The notes: generated by a model not told the origin, from the sequence alone. A DNA stretch of 64,000 nucleotides from Apostichopus japonicus (GCF_037975245.1 NC_092571.1:6738501-6802500); one strand, 5' to 3'. Shown: positions 24,099 to 37,991, counted from the first letter of the stretch. Translations and numbers: made by a program.

Positions 24099-27000
24099 AT
24101 GGCAAACGCACTTTACTTGGAACAATATCTTGATAGTAAGAACTAAGACAAATTAATGTTAGGCCTACACACTACAGTAGTGGTACTGGTAGTGGTACAG
24201 TACATTGCCTAGTAATCGTATTATAATATGTAGGCATAGTACTTGTATTTGTATTACTACTTGCACTACTAGTACTAGTAGTATTGTATTTGTATAACTA
24301 CTAGTACTACTTAGTACTATAGACTCGAGCAGAATAACCTAGGCCATAACGTGATGCCTGAGTAACGCATATAAGTATAACTGACTGCAGCATAGGCCTA
24401 AGCTTGTTGACATGGCCTCAGCCATTTCAGTTCATGTTTATGTGTTGCAAATTCCAAATTGTTCACTTAATTGATGGTTGGAGGTGAGTTGAGCAAGAGG
24501 GTTAATAGGCCTATCACTCAGAATAGGTAACGCAAGGGAGTACAGTATTGTTACGAATGCAGGATTCTGCTTCTGAAATGCAATGCTTTACTGTTAGCCT
24601 TAAAAAAAAACCACAACTGCTTCTGAAAAAAGCCATAATTTCTTCCAATCAATCCTACAGTTGTTTGAAAACGGATAAATCATAACATCCAACCACAAGG
24701 TTACAGGGTTAACAACATTTTCATTACAGAGTATTTATGCCAAAAAAAATCCATGATGCTTTTCCAAATTTCCCATGATTTGATTGGCTAATAGTCCCTT
24801 ACTAACCGTCTGCAGACATTCTTACTGTACATCTGTAGTGCTCATTGTACACAAAGTATGCAACTATTTGTATCGTTACTTTCCCACTGCATAGAGATAG
24901 CGAAGCTTGTGGTATAGGCCATGGTTGGAATTGCGCAGTACGCCAGCGTACTAAAATTAAATAAAAGTGTACCAAATTCAATTCCATGTTTGTTCTTCGT
25001 TCTACAAATGGCTTACCAAAATCGATTAGAATTAACATACATATTAGTTTGCAATTAATGCTCAACCATCTGCACGACGATACTTGACAGTGAATATGTG
25101 TGTAGTGCATCAACTGAAAACGCTTACCAGTCAAAACGTCCCTTAACCAAAACGTCCCCGTACCAAAACGTCCCCGCTTTTGGTCAAAACGTCCCCGTTG
25201 GTCAAAACGTCCCCGTTGGTCAAAACGTCCCCGTTGGTCAAAACGTCCCCGTCTAATACATTCATGCACAGTTGTTATTAAATAATAATTTTAAGTTATT
25301 ATTTGGCTAAGTTATCGGCATGCAGGTTGGATTGCAGGATTACAGGCGCTAAATAAATCATTAAGGACTATATATCGTTTAGGGCAGAGACGGGAAAGGG
25401 GGCTGGGGCTTTAGCCGTAGTCCCCCTTCTAGACCATCAAAAAATAAGAAGGCAGAATAAATTCTGGAAAAGGGTAGCAAAATAGGCAAACAATCACGAA
25501 AATCAAAAATATAATGTGTCTTCAGAAAAAAAATAAACGTATGTGCTGTAGGAAAATATATATCACTTTCATCCAGTCCGTCTCACATATTCCAAAAGTA
25601 ACTTGTAAATAAAAAAAATCCTATTACCCTACAGCCCTCTTGCATTCCCTTTTCTAGCAACTTACCTCAGAAAATTACAGGTATACTCAAAAATGTTTCC
25701 GCCCTCATACCCGGCACTTCCCACTCCTAAAAACTGTGTTTTCAACCTAAACTATACTTATCCTTACTCTTTGATTTGAACTTAAAACATCCACACATGC
25801 ATTCCAACTGATTATAAAAGCGGGGACGTTTTGACTGCGGGGACGTTTTGGTAAAAAGCGGGGACGTTTTGGTCTTAAAAAAGTGGGGACGTTTTGGTGA
25901 AGGGACGTTTTGACTGGATACCCTGAAAACTACCAATGAAGTAGAAAAGTTTTCCAGAGAAGGCATGTTCCATCATTCAAGTACACTATTCCAAAACAAT
26001 CACATCAACTCTTTAGCAAGATATGTCCATACTTATGTGTGATAAGGATAACTTGCGTTATGTCAAACCTTTATTGCATGCAATAGCTCTAGATAGTGAT
26101 TTTGTATTTCTATGGTTGCAAGCATGGCGATTTCTGTTTGACTTGTCGCTTCGTTCGTATACATGTTCTATGGAAAAAGTACATCAGGACTGTTGTAGTA
26201 CATAACCAAGCCTAACCATTCCTGTTGAACTTTCCATATGCGCACAAAGATAGGTATTTTTGGAACAGAAAAATAAATATGGTCATTTTCTAATAGCTTT
26301 GACATTATGAAACGTTTGACAACAGAGTTTGGTTTTCAGAAATGGCAAAATCTTTGTATACATGTATGTGATGCTACGACACCTGAAAAACCTAGGCCTA
26401 GTGTTATGCCAAGCCAAGCAGTACTAACGTTAGGCCTAACGTTATTGCTAAGACACCTGAGTAACCTAGGCCAAGTGTTATGCCAAGCAGCACTAACATA
26501 AGGCCTAACGTTTGTATCATTAGTGCTGTACACATAAGCAAAGCAGGCACAACAACAAGTCGAATTCAGACCCAAGCCTAAGGAAAGTGAGTCCTGAATG
26601 CCTGTTGCTGTATTTCAGCAGTGCTTACCAGAAACTTGGTCAGGCTTACTAAAACTGGAAAACCGGGACACTGGTAAGCACACTGGTGGCCCAAATTGCT
26701 TACCAGATTTTTTGGCAACTTTCCAACCCTGGTGTAGGCTGTCCTATGTGAGCAATCAAATATCATAACGTTAGGCCGTGTTGTCGCATACAGTATAGTA
26801 TTTAGTTTCTATTGCAAAGTTTTTCACGGTCCCATTGACCACATGCTTCAGTAAGTTTGATTTTGTGCAATGTCGTGTGTAAACTACTGTACTTCATGCA
26901 TCGTCAAAAGTAGCCATTGAAGTTTGATTTGTTTTAATTAACATTAAAAAGCTATTCACATAGGCCTACTGTAATTTTCTTAGAGGTGGTTGTTTGCAAA

Positions 27001-30000
27001 CACTGCAAGAAGCCCAAGGTAAATGTTGGATTATGTGTAGCTGAAACTCTTAAGTTCAAACAGGCCTATGTGCATGCAGCAGTGAACTGTTGTGAAGTTT
27101 AAGGGTCCGTGGTCAAATAATACAAAAACTTTGTTTAGCCATTACCTGCTTGTCAGTATGTTGAAAAAAGTAATTAAACCATATGATAAGTAGAGAATAA
27201 TGTAACAAAGTTAAATATAGTGCAGATTTTGGTGTGTAGGACAAGTGCCAACTGAGGTCAATGTCAGTTGGCCTAAATTGTGCGAAAATGTGTTGCAAAC
27301 TCCTACACAGAAAGCTTGATCAAGTTCAAACTTGGTGGGGAGGTGTCTGACTGTGATTGATGGCACCACAGGTGTCAAATACCCAAAAATTGATTTTTTA
27401 GCCATTTTATGCTTGTCAACATGTAGGCAAAGGCCTTAAACCAGAGACATGTAGAAAATAATTAGACACATTTTTAAATAGTAATTATGTGGTTGTGAAG
27501 TGTCAAGGTCAAATGTCATTGTTAATCAAAACTTTCCATCATGGAGGAGATGAGATCTGCTACTCCATGGATTGCCCGCCCCTCTTGTTCTGACTTGTAG
27601 TTCTGAGACAATTTTAACTCAGTTGCCTTTTACTAGCACATGAAAATTTTATGTCAAGGCTCTGCTGAAAGGTTTTATTAATTGTCCTTTAAAGGTAGAC
27701 AGACTCTTAGTAATCCATCACATTTCGCTGTCCTCTTTTCAGGTATAGAAAATCTTCCATTTGAACTGCAGAGGAACTTCACTCTTATGAGAGATTTAGA
27801 TCAAAGAACACAGGGTAAGTATCAAGTATGTAAGCTTTTCAACAGTTGGTGTTTAATTTGCATAAGTCAATTCAAGTTCAACTAAGAGATCTGCATAGGC
27901 ACAAACATTTGGTTACCCACACTTGGTGAGTTACTAACCATCTAATTCATTTAATTAGATCTTCTACAGCAGCTTTGACAATGAAAATACAGTCAAAAGT
28001 TTATGGTGTTTAAAGAAGAAAGTGTATCTAAAGAGAAAGATAAAGAAAGCATTTGACAAAAGAAATCATCAAGTGGTAATCCTAAGTAGAATGAGCTATT
28101 TGTTTAAGGTGTTCAGAGTTACAGTTTAAGCTGAATGCTAAAACTAATACAGATCTTTACTAGTTTTGATCGTTTTGATACAAAATTGCCGCTGAATAAA
28201 CAGCAGATTAGTATATAAATTATGAAGTGATCTCTTATTGCATTTGGTTGACTGTATTATGGCTAATCACCAATGCTAGTGCTTTATATATCTGTAATGA
28301 GGTGAGTAAGTGCTAACTGATAGGCTTCTCTTGTACCTAATGAATATCATGTTAGGGAATAAAATAGACCTATGCATGTAAAGTCGTACTCATTTATTTC
28401 TATGAGGTCATAATTTGATTCCTTCATTCTTCTTCATTGTCTGCATTACGGCATGTATTGTAGCTCGAATAAGGTCGGCCAACATCTCTGGTAACACTTC
28501 GTTGGTTGCATTGTCACATACAAGTGATACAACAATGTTTATTTACATAAAAGTCCTTGAATGTGTTGAAAGATCGATAGAAATGGTTATGTAGAGAACT
28601 AATCTTTCCCCTTCCATTTTTGATCTTCTAGATCTTGCCTCAGAAATTGATGGAGAATCTGCCGATTATCTTAAGAATGTAAAAAATTTAAATCCAGAGC
28701 AGAGAGCCTCCAGGCTGACAAAGATCAATGCAGCTTTTGCCAAAAGCCGAGAGTATGGAGATGATAAAGTACAACTTGCTATGCAAACTTATGAAATGGT
28801 TAGTTTAAGTCATCTTTCAATATGCTTATGAAATGGTTAGTTTTTCAGTCATCTTTCAAATATACTAATCTGTGGATGATGTATGATTTACAACCTTGCT
28901 TTTATTGATCATTTGCACAAAAGATCATTTGTTGGTGCTCACAAGGTCAGCTATTTTAATAATAATAATAATGGACATTTATAATGCGCCGGTATCCGCC
29001 AAAAACAGACGCTCATGGCGCAGTGACACAAACAGTGCGACAGCAAAACAAAACCAGTAAACATGGTATAAGACAAAAATGCAAGCAAAATGGGCAACAG
29101 TGAACAATTAATTAAACAGTTTTCATCAGATGAGTCTTGAGAGAGCATTTAAAAGAAGCAAGAGATGGACTGTGGTTTACATGTTCTGGAAGTCTGTTCC
29201 ACAGACAAGGGGCAGCAGTAGCAAAAGCTCTTTTGCCCCATGATCGATTTGAGCAATTTTCACACAGAAGTAATTTATTGTGTGATCTCATGAAACTACG
29301 ATTTCCATGATATAGTTGCAGAAGTTCTGACAAGTAGAATGGTGAAGTTCTAACAAAATAGCGATGTGAATCAGGAGTCTGTCTGGCTGCTGAACGGGAA
29401 ATGAGAACAGTACCAATGAATGTGAATAAATAATTATTGAGTCTCTTCGCATCTGTAGGAGTTTCTTTCTAGATTTGACAAAAGGGATAACTAGATTTGT
29501 CATGAACAAATAGAAAGTCCTCAGCAACACATAAAGATCATTAAAGTTTCACAATTAACCATTTTGTCTCACTGCGGGACAGAGACATTGGTAAATGAAC
29601 ATGTGACAAATGTGCTGTTTAATGTTACGATAGTCAGCTACTGTACTGTTGCTGCATTCACATCACCTCACGTGAACATTTAAAGAGTTTTACACATTTG
29701 AGGTATACTTTAAAGGTGCCTATTAATACCAAATAAATAATTCATCCTGCTTTAGGTGGATAAACATATAAGAAGACTAGATGCAGAACTACAGAGATTT
29801 GAAGAGGAATTGAAAGAAAGACATCTAGAACAACAGCAGGCCAGTGCTGGTGGTTTTGATGATGGTACTAGAGATAAGAGTAAGTCACTGCCAAGTACTC
29901 ATGTCAGTAACACTAATATACTGTATGTGTGGTGAATGCAGTACTTTACAACTCAATGTCTGTGCCAGAAAAACAATATTGGCCAAAGATGTGCCCAAGC

Positions 30001-33000
30001 TACTCAACAATCATCTACTCTTGAGTAGTTGAACTCCATGATAATGTTCCATTTCACTTGTAATGTGTGACTAAGACATTCTTATCAAACTCCTGATGTT
30101 CTGTAGGTGTAACAAATGTGCCATTGTTTGAAAATGGTATTGAGAGCTGCATGTTATAACATATTTATGAGTACTTTTAGGTCAGTGAGGCAGAAAGATT
30201 TTAGAGTGATAGAATAATTCTTTTCCAAATTATGCCAAAGTAATTTAATCTGTAAGCATTGTAGCTTTGTGTGGTGTATTAAGCACAGTAATGTGGAAGA
30301 GTGACTGACATTCAATTTAGATAAATGGGAAAGAGATAAGGATCAAAACTTATCATATGATGAGGAGTTGTCAAACTGCTTCTATTGGAAATTAAATAAA
30401 CAGCGCTAGGTTTACCAAGCACTTACTGTTTGCTTAGGAACTTACAGTCCTGATTTCGTTTATGAAAGTTAAGAGAAGGAGTTTAGCACAAAATAGATAC
30501 TAAAGTATGCAACCATAATAAGGTGGCGGCAGAGTGACCCAAGGAACATTATAAACTTGTCATAATGATAATTTGTAAGTACATAGAGTTCAGTGGATGG
30601 GATGAAGCACTTTTTAATCATTATATACGACCAAGTCACAGAACCTGAAAATTATGAATCTCTGTCAAATTTTGTTGTTAATTTGGGTTGACTGGAGTCA
30701 AAACAGCATCAAATGAAAACTATTTTTACAGTAATTACCATAGATTCTTTCCATATATATAGGCAAGCTATTGAAGATAGCGAACTTTTAAGTATTCGAA
30801 AAGCTGTGTATCTAACCTGTATGTATCTTATGACTTTTGCAACATGTAGAAAAGAAAGCTGGAAGGGAGAAGAAACTGAAGAATGCGAGAGGGCGACCTC
30901 CAGATGACGAGACTCCCAGACAGAAGAAGAAGATGAAGGGAGCTGCGGCCGCCTCTGTCGATCCACCACCTATGTAAGTCCAGCAGTGTTTGCGGCTCAT
31001 GTTAATTACTTGGACCTGAGTCAAAGACTCAGTCACACTGTTCTTGACTCGTTTGAGCTGACTTGGCCAGAAATGACTCGACTTGTAAACGAATGAACTG
31101 TGACTTGACGCGCTGATACAATCACACGTTACTTGACATGAATTTTATGTGACTTCTTGACATTAGATTAGTTGTTTACAATTTTTTTGGAAAAAAAATA
31201 ATATCCATGATCGAAACAAATAGTCAGTTGATTTTATTCTGCAACTTTTCACTTGGACATTATTTCTTTGTAATATGTGTGGAGGGAGAAGTGCCTATTT
31301 TGCAGTGCAGTTGCTATCCAATCCATTTCCAAGATTATGACTGTTGTTAAAGCTTCTAGCGACAATACTGCTGGAGTTACTTGATGCAGGTGATCCATCA
31401 TACCTGCATCACTTCCCAAAAGACCTTATCGGATCTTGATGCTTTATTTGCCTTTTGCCTCAAGTATTCCTTGATAATTTGCTTTTATAATTTCACCTGT
31501 AACTTGACTTACAAAACATCAGTTGACTATAGCTTGACGTGTGAACAATTACAGTGTTCGAGAGGTAAACATATATAACAGAACAGCAGAGCTTATGCTT
31601 ACAGTGGATCAACTCATTGTCACGAATCTATGATTTCATGCTTGAACCCACCAACAACTACTTTTGTATTGAAATTGTTATATAACTTTGGAAATTATTT
31701 GCATCAGTAAGGGATGATTTTGCAGTATGAATTTTTTCATTTGTAAAGGGATGCTAAGCATCAGGCAGGAATACAGGTTTATGTTTTTTCCATGTAAGAC
31801 ATCACAAATGATTGTGTAATGTAGTTATATGAAAATTCAAACTGATGGAAGCAGACCAATGTGTTCTTTAATGAATTAACAACTTGGCCCTAATGGTGAT
31901 GTCAAAACGGGGGAATTTTACCCAAAGGTACCGGTGGTAATCTGTTACCAAGGAAACACATGTTATGTAATGACCCAGTTGGTAATATGTTGCATCTTTT
32001 GTTTTTAATTCACAGGCCGATTACTCCAATACTTAGTGTCGCCTCTGTAATAAATGGTCCATCGGACGTACTTGATATGCCAGTAGACCCTAATGAACCA
32101 ACCTACTGTTTATGTCACCAAGTTTCCTACGGTGAAATGATTGGCTGTGATAATCCAGATGTAAGTTAATCACTTACTCAAGGTTATTATTATTGTCATT
32201 GCATCTATTACAGTGAGGTTTGTCTCTAATATTGTAGTTTGATCCAGGGAGAGGTATTTATGCCTGTTTGGTCTTTAGCATTGCTGTTTTTAGCTTGCTT
32301 AACTTTAAACAGGTTAGCCTCATGTGTTGCTATCTGTTGGTTGTTATTTTGGGAACCATATGTTAACTGTTTGATTCAGATGAAGCCTGAATGACTATAA
32401 TATGCAATTCTTTTAAAAGATTAGATACAGAAAAACTGAAGGTTGACCAGAAACTTTAGCATAAGAGTTTGTCTTAACCTCAGTCATTCCACTCTGTAGT
32501 TTGGAAACTGATATCAATTAGTTCTTAAAATTGTTTGGATCTCCTTACTACCTAATGAAAAACTTATAAAAGTCACAAAACGTTGTTCTGTTCATTCACT
32601 ACTACTTGGGATATCACTCGTAAAACCAGATTTCTGGCTTTGCAGTCCCAAGTCACTCAAGTATAGGCAGTTCTTCGTGGTCTGACAATACGCAAAAGAC
32701 ACATACAACAGTAACATACAGCATAACATTAGGCTTATACGTGTGCGCAGTACAGTTGGGCATTGTGTTCAATACGTAGTGAAAGGCTACTTGAGGAAAG
32801 ACCTGAAGTAACAAATGGTTACCCGGGAGGAATTATTGGACTGTTCCCATCACTAGCTTGCATCAGTGGAAAAAAAAGCCAAAGTTTTGCTTGCAATGTT
32901 GTATTAATGGTCTCAAAGTATTTTATTGTAACTTGTTCAGTGTGATAGTGTTAGTACTGTGAAAGCATAACAACGTTCATTAGATGAAAATCAACTGATG

Positions 33001-36000
33001 ACAGTGGCAGCCCGTTATATAAGTTGCGAGTCCTTTCTGTAACCTTGTTAGCCACGGTGACGGCATGTGTGTGTGGCCTATAAATGTGGTAACTCAAAAA
33101 GAACATGGTTGATGAACTTCATCATTTGGTATGTAGATGCACCTATTGAGCCCAATGCCCAGGGACACTTTGAAATAGGAGCTCAAAGGTTGCTTGCGGT
33201 CAACATAGGTCAAAGCCTGAAACCCTTGTAAACACTACTGTAACTCACAAAGTAAAGCTTCAGTGAAGTTCACACTTGGTACGTAGATACCCAATAGCGA
33301 GATAAAGGACCCTATTGCAGTCGGTGTAAGCAAAGAGTCTCTTGACGTTAAGATTGGTCAAAGCCTAATTAAACCATGTATAAACATAGAGCTGTTAAAG
33401 TAAAGCTTGGTGAACTACGTACCTGGTATATAGGTACACAGTAGTGAGTACAAAAGACTGGTGGAGGTCAAATGTCATCAACAGTCTGAAAACCTTATAC
33501 TTGATATGTAGATCACCTTTGTTGACCGCAAGAACCTAGTTGTGGAAGTCCAAAGGTCATTCATGCTCTGAAAAGGCTGCAAACTGTTTTTGTAAGCTAT
33601 GACGAACTTCAAAGGTGAAATACATGTGTAACAACATTGCTGCAAGTCAACAATGGTCAACATTTATTATAAATATTTTGTCGTGTCTATCCTAATTTAA
33701 TTTATTGTCTTTCATTAAGAATGTTTTTTCTTTCACGATACCACTTATGATTTTACTTTTTGTGCACATGCAAGAGAAATCAAAGAGAAATCAAAAAAAA
33801 TTAAATTAAAAAAACAAACAATGGTCAACATATCAAATCTGGTATGCTGCAGTGTGACAGTGGATTGTTTTAATAAAATATGGCAAGGGAAGACTTAGCC
33901 CATTGGCTGCTCTCTTGTTTATTAATGCAAAAAAAAAAAAGGCAACACAGAATTTAATTTTACCAATTTAATTTTTTGATATGCATGTATTAGCAAGTGG
34001 CTGAATGTGTGAAATAGGCAGAATAGATAAATCATTTTATTATCACGCAAATGTTCTTATTATGATCATCACCTTCCTTTTTCTTAATTACAGTGTCCAA
34101 TAGAATGGTTTCACTTTGCTTGTGTCGGTCTGGCGACCAAACCAAAAGGAAAATGGTAAGTGAAAACTCTTAAGAGTATTGCATGCCATTCATGGCATGT
34201 TTTAAGCATCTGAATAGCTCTGACATAAATTTTGTTAAATAAGTTTCCATTTACGTTTTTATCATAAAACTTACGACACAAAAACATGCACACTACGAAA
34301 ACTAATGAGAAGTGAGTAGAGAACGTCAACGATATATTAATGGTAAACTGGAACCATTAAAAGTGGTTATGGCTGCTGCCTTAATAAATAATAGACAGCT
34401 GATAAAGAGATTAATACCAGCTTAAGGGATCTATGAGTAGACTAGTAGGAATCTGTAATAGAAGAAAACAAATTGAACTTTGCTAATTATGCAATATTAA
34501 CATTTAAAAGTTTCATGCCAACTGTAGGATGAATACTATTCAACATTGTTAGTATCTGATAATTTGCTGTTGTTTTGATTAAATTAAATTCCAGGGTTCA
34601 TGTTTTTGTACATTTTTGTTTTATTAAAATCAGATTAATGTGATTTTAAACATTTTTGTGGAATTTTTATCATGAGTGTGTTAACTGTTAATGGTTTAGT
34701 GGTGTATGCAGAATACACAGTAAAAAAAAGTTGGTGATTTTTTATTATTAAAAAAATAAAACAATCAGATCCAGTTGATTAAAATCAGTTTTCTTAAATG
34801 CATTTTGTTTTTGTTTTTTTATGACATGAATACATGAAACATGTTAACATAAATTACTTTTTTGTGGTATATACAGGATACACAGTTTACTGCAAAACTT
34901 AAAACTTTCAACAAATTTTAAGATGCTAATTGTCAACACAGTGAACACACTTTTCAGTGCATGAAGGAACAATGTTATCTTCTAACAATAGTAGTACTCC
35001 AACATTCTTTGCCTCCTGTTTAATATTACAGAGCAAAGGACATGCAAACAGTTGTAACTTTTATCAAAGTACATGTTTGTAATGCATTTCAGTACCAACA
35101 TATATTCTACTGACCATCAGATTCACTAAAGAAACTAAAGAAAATAGTATTTCTTTCTAGAATAAGTCTGCTGTGGTTGGTCCATCTGTTACATAAAAAA
35201 TGTAAGCCTATGCTCAAGCCTGATGTTAGTATTAAAAATTCACATTCTCACTCACTGTGTGTAAATATTCGTTGTAACAAAAATAACTTTAACAAAAAAA
35301 AACTTTAACAATACTTCAATGGGCTCTTGTATTTTTTTATCAAGACATTACATAGTAAATAAGACTAAGTGGTGCTCAGTCACTTTTTTGCTTTGTATTA
35401 GAGTATTTTTTGACATTCTATTAGATAAAATTATGATAATTACTGTCAATGTACTTTGAATGAACCAATTCATGTTCAAAGAATGGTTAGCAAAGTAGTT
35501 ATATTGTTTCACTTTAAATATAATTCTGTTAAAAGTGATAAATGACAAACTTTTTTGATATAAATCAAAGCTTTAGTTTAAAAAAAATCAAGTGATTAAG
35601 ATATAAATTGGGTCTTTACATGAGCACGATTTAAGATATACATTGAGCTACTGGTATCAATACGATTGTCAAGCTGATAGTTGTCTGTAGTTAATATTAA
35701 AGGCTCCTTTAACATCTCAGCAAAACATGATTGTAACTTCATAGTACCACACATCATTTACCGTACAGAAGGCACCACATAAAAAACATTAGATTAAACA
35801 TCATGCCACATAACTTAAATAAATTGCAAAAATATATTTCAAACATTGTTATGAAGTCTTGGACCCTCAGGTGACTTTCTAATTCTGCTGTGGCTGTGTG
35901 TATTAAACTAACTCTGTTCTCTTGTTGTTTACATGGTGTGACTGTTAGAGCATATTAATGTCATTTTACCCAGTCACAGTAGTTAAACATCAACATGTGT

Positions 36001-36375
36001 TTAAGAGCATGTGTCTCACAAAAATATAAGTTAAGTAAACTCTTTCTTCAAAGGTAGGATCCTAAATTACAGGAAGTGTAATTCAACCCTACAGTACCTG
36101 TACCTAAATTTACCACATGCCTGTGACGATTAGTAAGGAATCTCTTTGTATTGTTAACTCGGTGAACTTAAACCTTGAGTAGCCAAAACCACATCATCAA
36201 AATCCAAACTACCTCTACTACTGTCCTTGCTTCAGGGCAATTAGATGTACAGTATCTAAGATATTATTACTACAGAGGGATAGACTTGGCATAGTTTTCA
36301 GTAGTGATTTTACTCATAGTTCCTTGTTTCCTCAGGTTCTGTCCAAAATGTATGCAAGACAGGAAGAAGAAGTAA
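24099..36375 (+). CDS. ING4/5: ING4/ING5-type inhibitor of growth, PHD-finger protein
   Basis: Eight coding exons: 24099-24135, 27743-27814, 28632-28798, 29756-29879, 30850-30973, 32016-32160, 34094-34155 and 36336-36375. All have GT/AG boundaries and consistent phases, giving 256 aa. ING4/5 proteins sit in HBO1 (and MOZ/MORF) acetyltransferase complexes and read H3K4me3. The N-terminal ING domain (1 to about 105) starts [20 protein letters not shown] and holds [21 protein letters not shown] basic linker (134-165, [17 protein letters not shown] and RQKKKMK) should act as nuclear localisation signal. The C-terminal PHD finger (205-249) has Cys4-His-Cys3 ligands C206, C208, C219, C224, H230, C233, C246 and C249, with cage residues Y205 and W228 spaced as in human ING4. 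The end is a basic DRKKK tail. Invertebrates usually have one ING4/5 gene, so I do not choose between the vertebrate names. Confidence 0.97.
25127..25917. mobile_element. Foldback-like element with tandem-repeat TIRs
   Basis: A 791-bp element in ING intron 1. The left end (25,127-25,255) is CCAGTCAAAACGTCCCTTA followed by repeated 18-mers GGTCAAAACGTCCCCGTT. The right end (about 25,820-25,917) is the inverted counterpart, with five GGGGACGTTTTGGT/GACT copies at looser spacing and the last 35 bases nearly the exact complement of the left 35. The middle (about 560 bp) is AT-rich and non-coding. TIRs built from short tandem repeats are the mark of foldback-type elements. No clear target duplication was seen. 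Open frames across the left repeats (RGRFDQ repeats on minus) are by-products. Confidence 0.75.
26379..26515. repeat. Tandem duplication, unit about 75 bp
   Basis: Two copies share 'ACACCTGA(A/G)(T)AA(A)CCTAGGCC', 'AGTGTTATGCCAAGC(A)' and 'AGGCCTAACGTT'. It lies in ING intron 1 and is non-coding. Confidence 0.6.
27050..27600. repeat. TGACC/GGTCA-type dispersed repeat copy (ING intron 1)
   Basis: Contains alternating 'GTGAAGT(T/G)T(A)AGGGTC', 'GAGGTCAATGTCAGTTGG' and 'AAGGTCAAATGTCATTG' blocks, ending in 'CTACTCCATGGATTGCCC...CTCTTGTTC'. The ending also occurs at about 33,895 (CATTGGCTGCTCTCTTGTTT) and 46,755 (CATGGACTGCCCTCTTGTTT). It ends about 140 bp before ING exon 2. Confidence 0.5.
28955..29550 (-). 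mobile_element. 3' end of a non-LTR retrotransposon (LINE), 5'-truncated
   Basis: On minus, a degraded frame leads into [18 protein letters not shown], then [20 protein letters not shown] and [13 protein letters not shown]. This is the typical C-terminal signature of LINE reverse transcriptases (GxRxFxxAAPxLWNxLP...FKxxLKTHLF). A 3' UTR containing GCGCCATGAGCG and GGCGCATTATAAATGTCCA ends in an (ATT)n tract at 28,957-28,971 on the genome, the usual 3' end of such elements. At least one in-frame stop precedes the signature, so it is dead. It inserted antisense in ING intron 3. Confidence 0.8.
33040..33920. repeat. Tandem GGTCAAAG-bearing dispersed repeat (ING intron 6)
   Basis: About four diverged units of 110-130 bp share 'GTGAA(G/C)TTC(A)CACTTGGTA(C/T)GTAGAT', '(A)GGTCAAAGCC' or 'GAGGTCAAATGTCAT', and 'TAAACA'. 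The block ends in CATTGGCTGCTCTCTTGTTT. This is the opposite orientation of the TGACC family. Confidence 0.55.
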
Positions 36376-37868
36376 CATCCCTCCTTCAGCAGCCTGTGTG
36401 TGATGTCATCTTTACTGGAATTACCCACTGCCAGTACTGAATAAAGCTGGTTCAGTCATATAGTAATTTTACAGTACAGGAGTCTTTTCTGCAAATGCTT
36501 TCAGATACTGTAATCAATGGCTGAAATGTTCATGGCACAAGTTTTAAATCACCATGATAGAGAATATTAGACAGTTCAACCTACATCTTATGCACCAATG
36601 GATGGTTTTAATCTATGAGTTAGACAAGCATTTATTTGAGACATTATTTGGTTAGAGCGCCATCTATATGTACAAACAAAGGGTTTACACCCCATGCTGA
36701 GGTGCATGTTGTAGGTATTAACACTGTTAACAACTTGTACAGCATGTGGAATGAGATGACCATGATTTGTAGATCGTGTTAAATTTGTCTAGTCACTTAA
36801 ACAACCAGACACCATTATGAACTATTCTTTAGACTCTGAATAGATTACTGTCTGGAAGCATTGAGTCATTTCAATTGCTTTGAATGGGAATGCATGAAGG
36901 TGTAGTCCATGCGTCATTGGGGGTCCCGTGAACTTTTGATCACTATTTGATCATTCTTTTGAACATACTTTTGATCACTATTGATGTCTTAAGGATTTTG
37001 TATGTTTGCTGTTTACCAATGTTGACCCAAGTATTACAAGTTAGATATAGATAACCTTGAGTAGTTTAAATGTAAAGTATGATGCTGACAATTTTGTGTC
37101 TAATCGTCACCATTCTCTTACTTTAAATATACCTTTCTTTACAAGGAATATAGGAGAGCTGAGAGCTTTACAGTATCTTTAAAAGATAGCAATAAGTAGT
37201 GGTTAGTGTTTCAGTGATACAGAACAGACCACCCTATTGTTGCATCCTTTGTGATATTCTTGTGGGTTTAAGAGAATTTTTGGCTACAAAACAGCGTATT
37301 AAAGCATTAGTCTAATTGTTGACTGTCCAAATTCTGAGGTGAAACTTCTCCTGGTGAATGATGAATTTATTACTAGTAATTACTCTCCCTGAATTTGCAT
37401 TCCTCAAGGATTTCATGTGTTTCTACAATGTTCAGTGATGAGTAATTATCTAGAAATTAAACTTTCTCTCATATAAGCAAACTAGCTTATTAGTGTCTGG
37501 TGAGCTGAATTTTCAGAAGGAAATCCTACATTGGAAGCTTTCCACCTTATTGGAAGACACCAAGTGAAACTGCAACATTTTTTGGGAATAATTAGGATTC
37601 GTTGATTTCAGTTCTGCTAAATAAAGTCCTAAATGGTGATGTTTGGTATTCATTGTAAGAAAGCCTTGACTCACAAGGTGAGGGATCGTTTTTGTAGAGT
37701 GAAATCATTTGCTAATTTTAAATTGTTAGTTTTGTCTTCCTGGCTACAGGTTGTTGCAATCAGGCATTTTTTTTTGACAAATTGTGAATTACAGTTTTTA
37801 TGTTAAGCTTTTTATCATAAGTACGATGTATAAAAAGTATTATGTATGGAATTTTATTTTAGCAACTG

Positions 37869-37874
37869 AATAAA
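37869..37874 (+). terminator. Likely main poly(A) signal of ING4/5
   Basis: AATAAA about 1.5 kb after the stop codon and just before T/GT-rich sequence and the minisatellite. Earlier AATAAA copies at 36,440-36,445 and 37,620-37,625 could give shorter 3' UTRs. Confidence 0.5.
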
Positions 37875-37991
37875 AAGAGTAACTATGTTATACACTGCTT
37901 AATTTTTGTTCTTGTCTCATTTTGTGTTTGATTGTTCATCTTACTCCTTGTCTTGTGGGTTTCAAACTCATCAGTTTGACAATCTGTGAAT

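Noticed and set aside
24802-25269. Open frame with RGRFDQ repeats (minus)
   Set aside because: It is a translation of the tandem TIR of the foldback-like element at 25,127.
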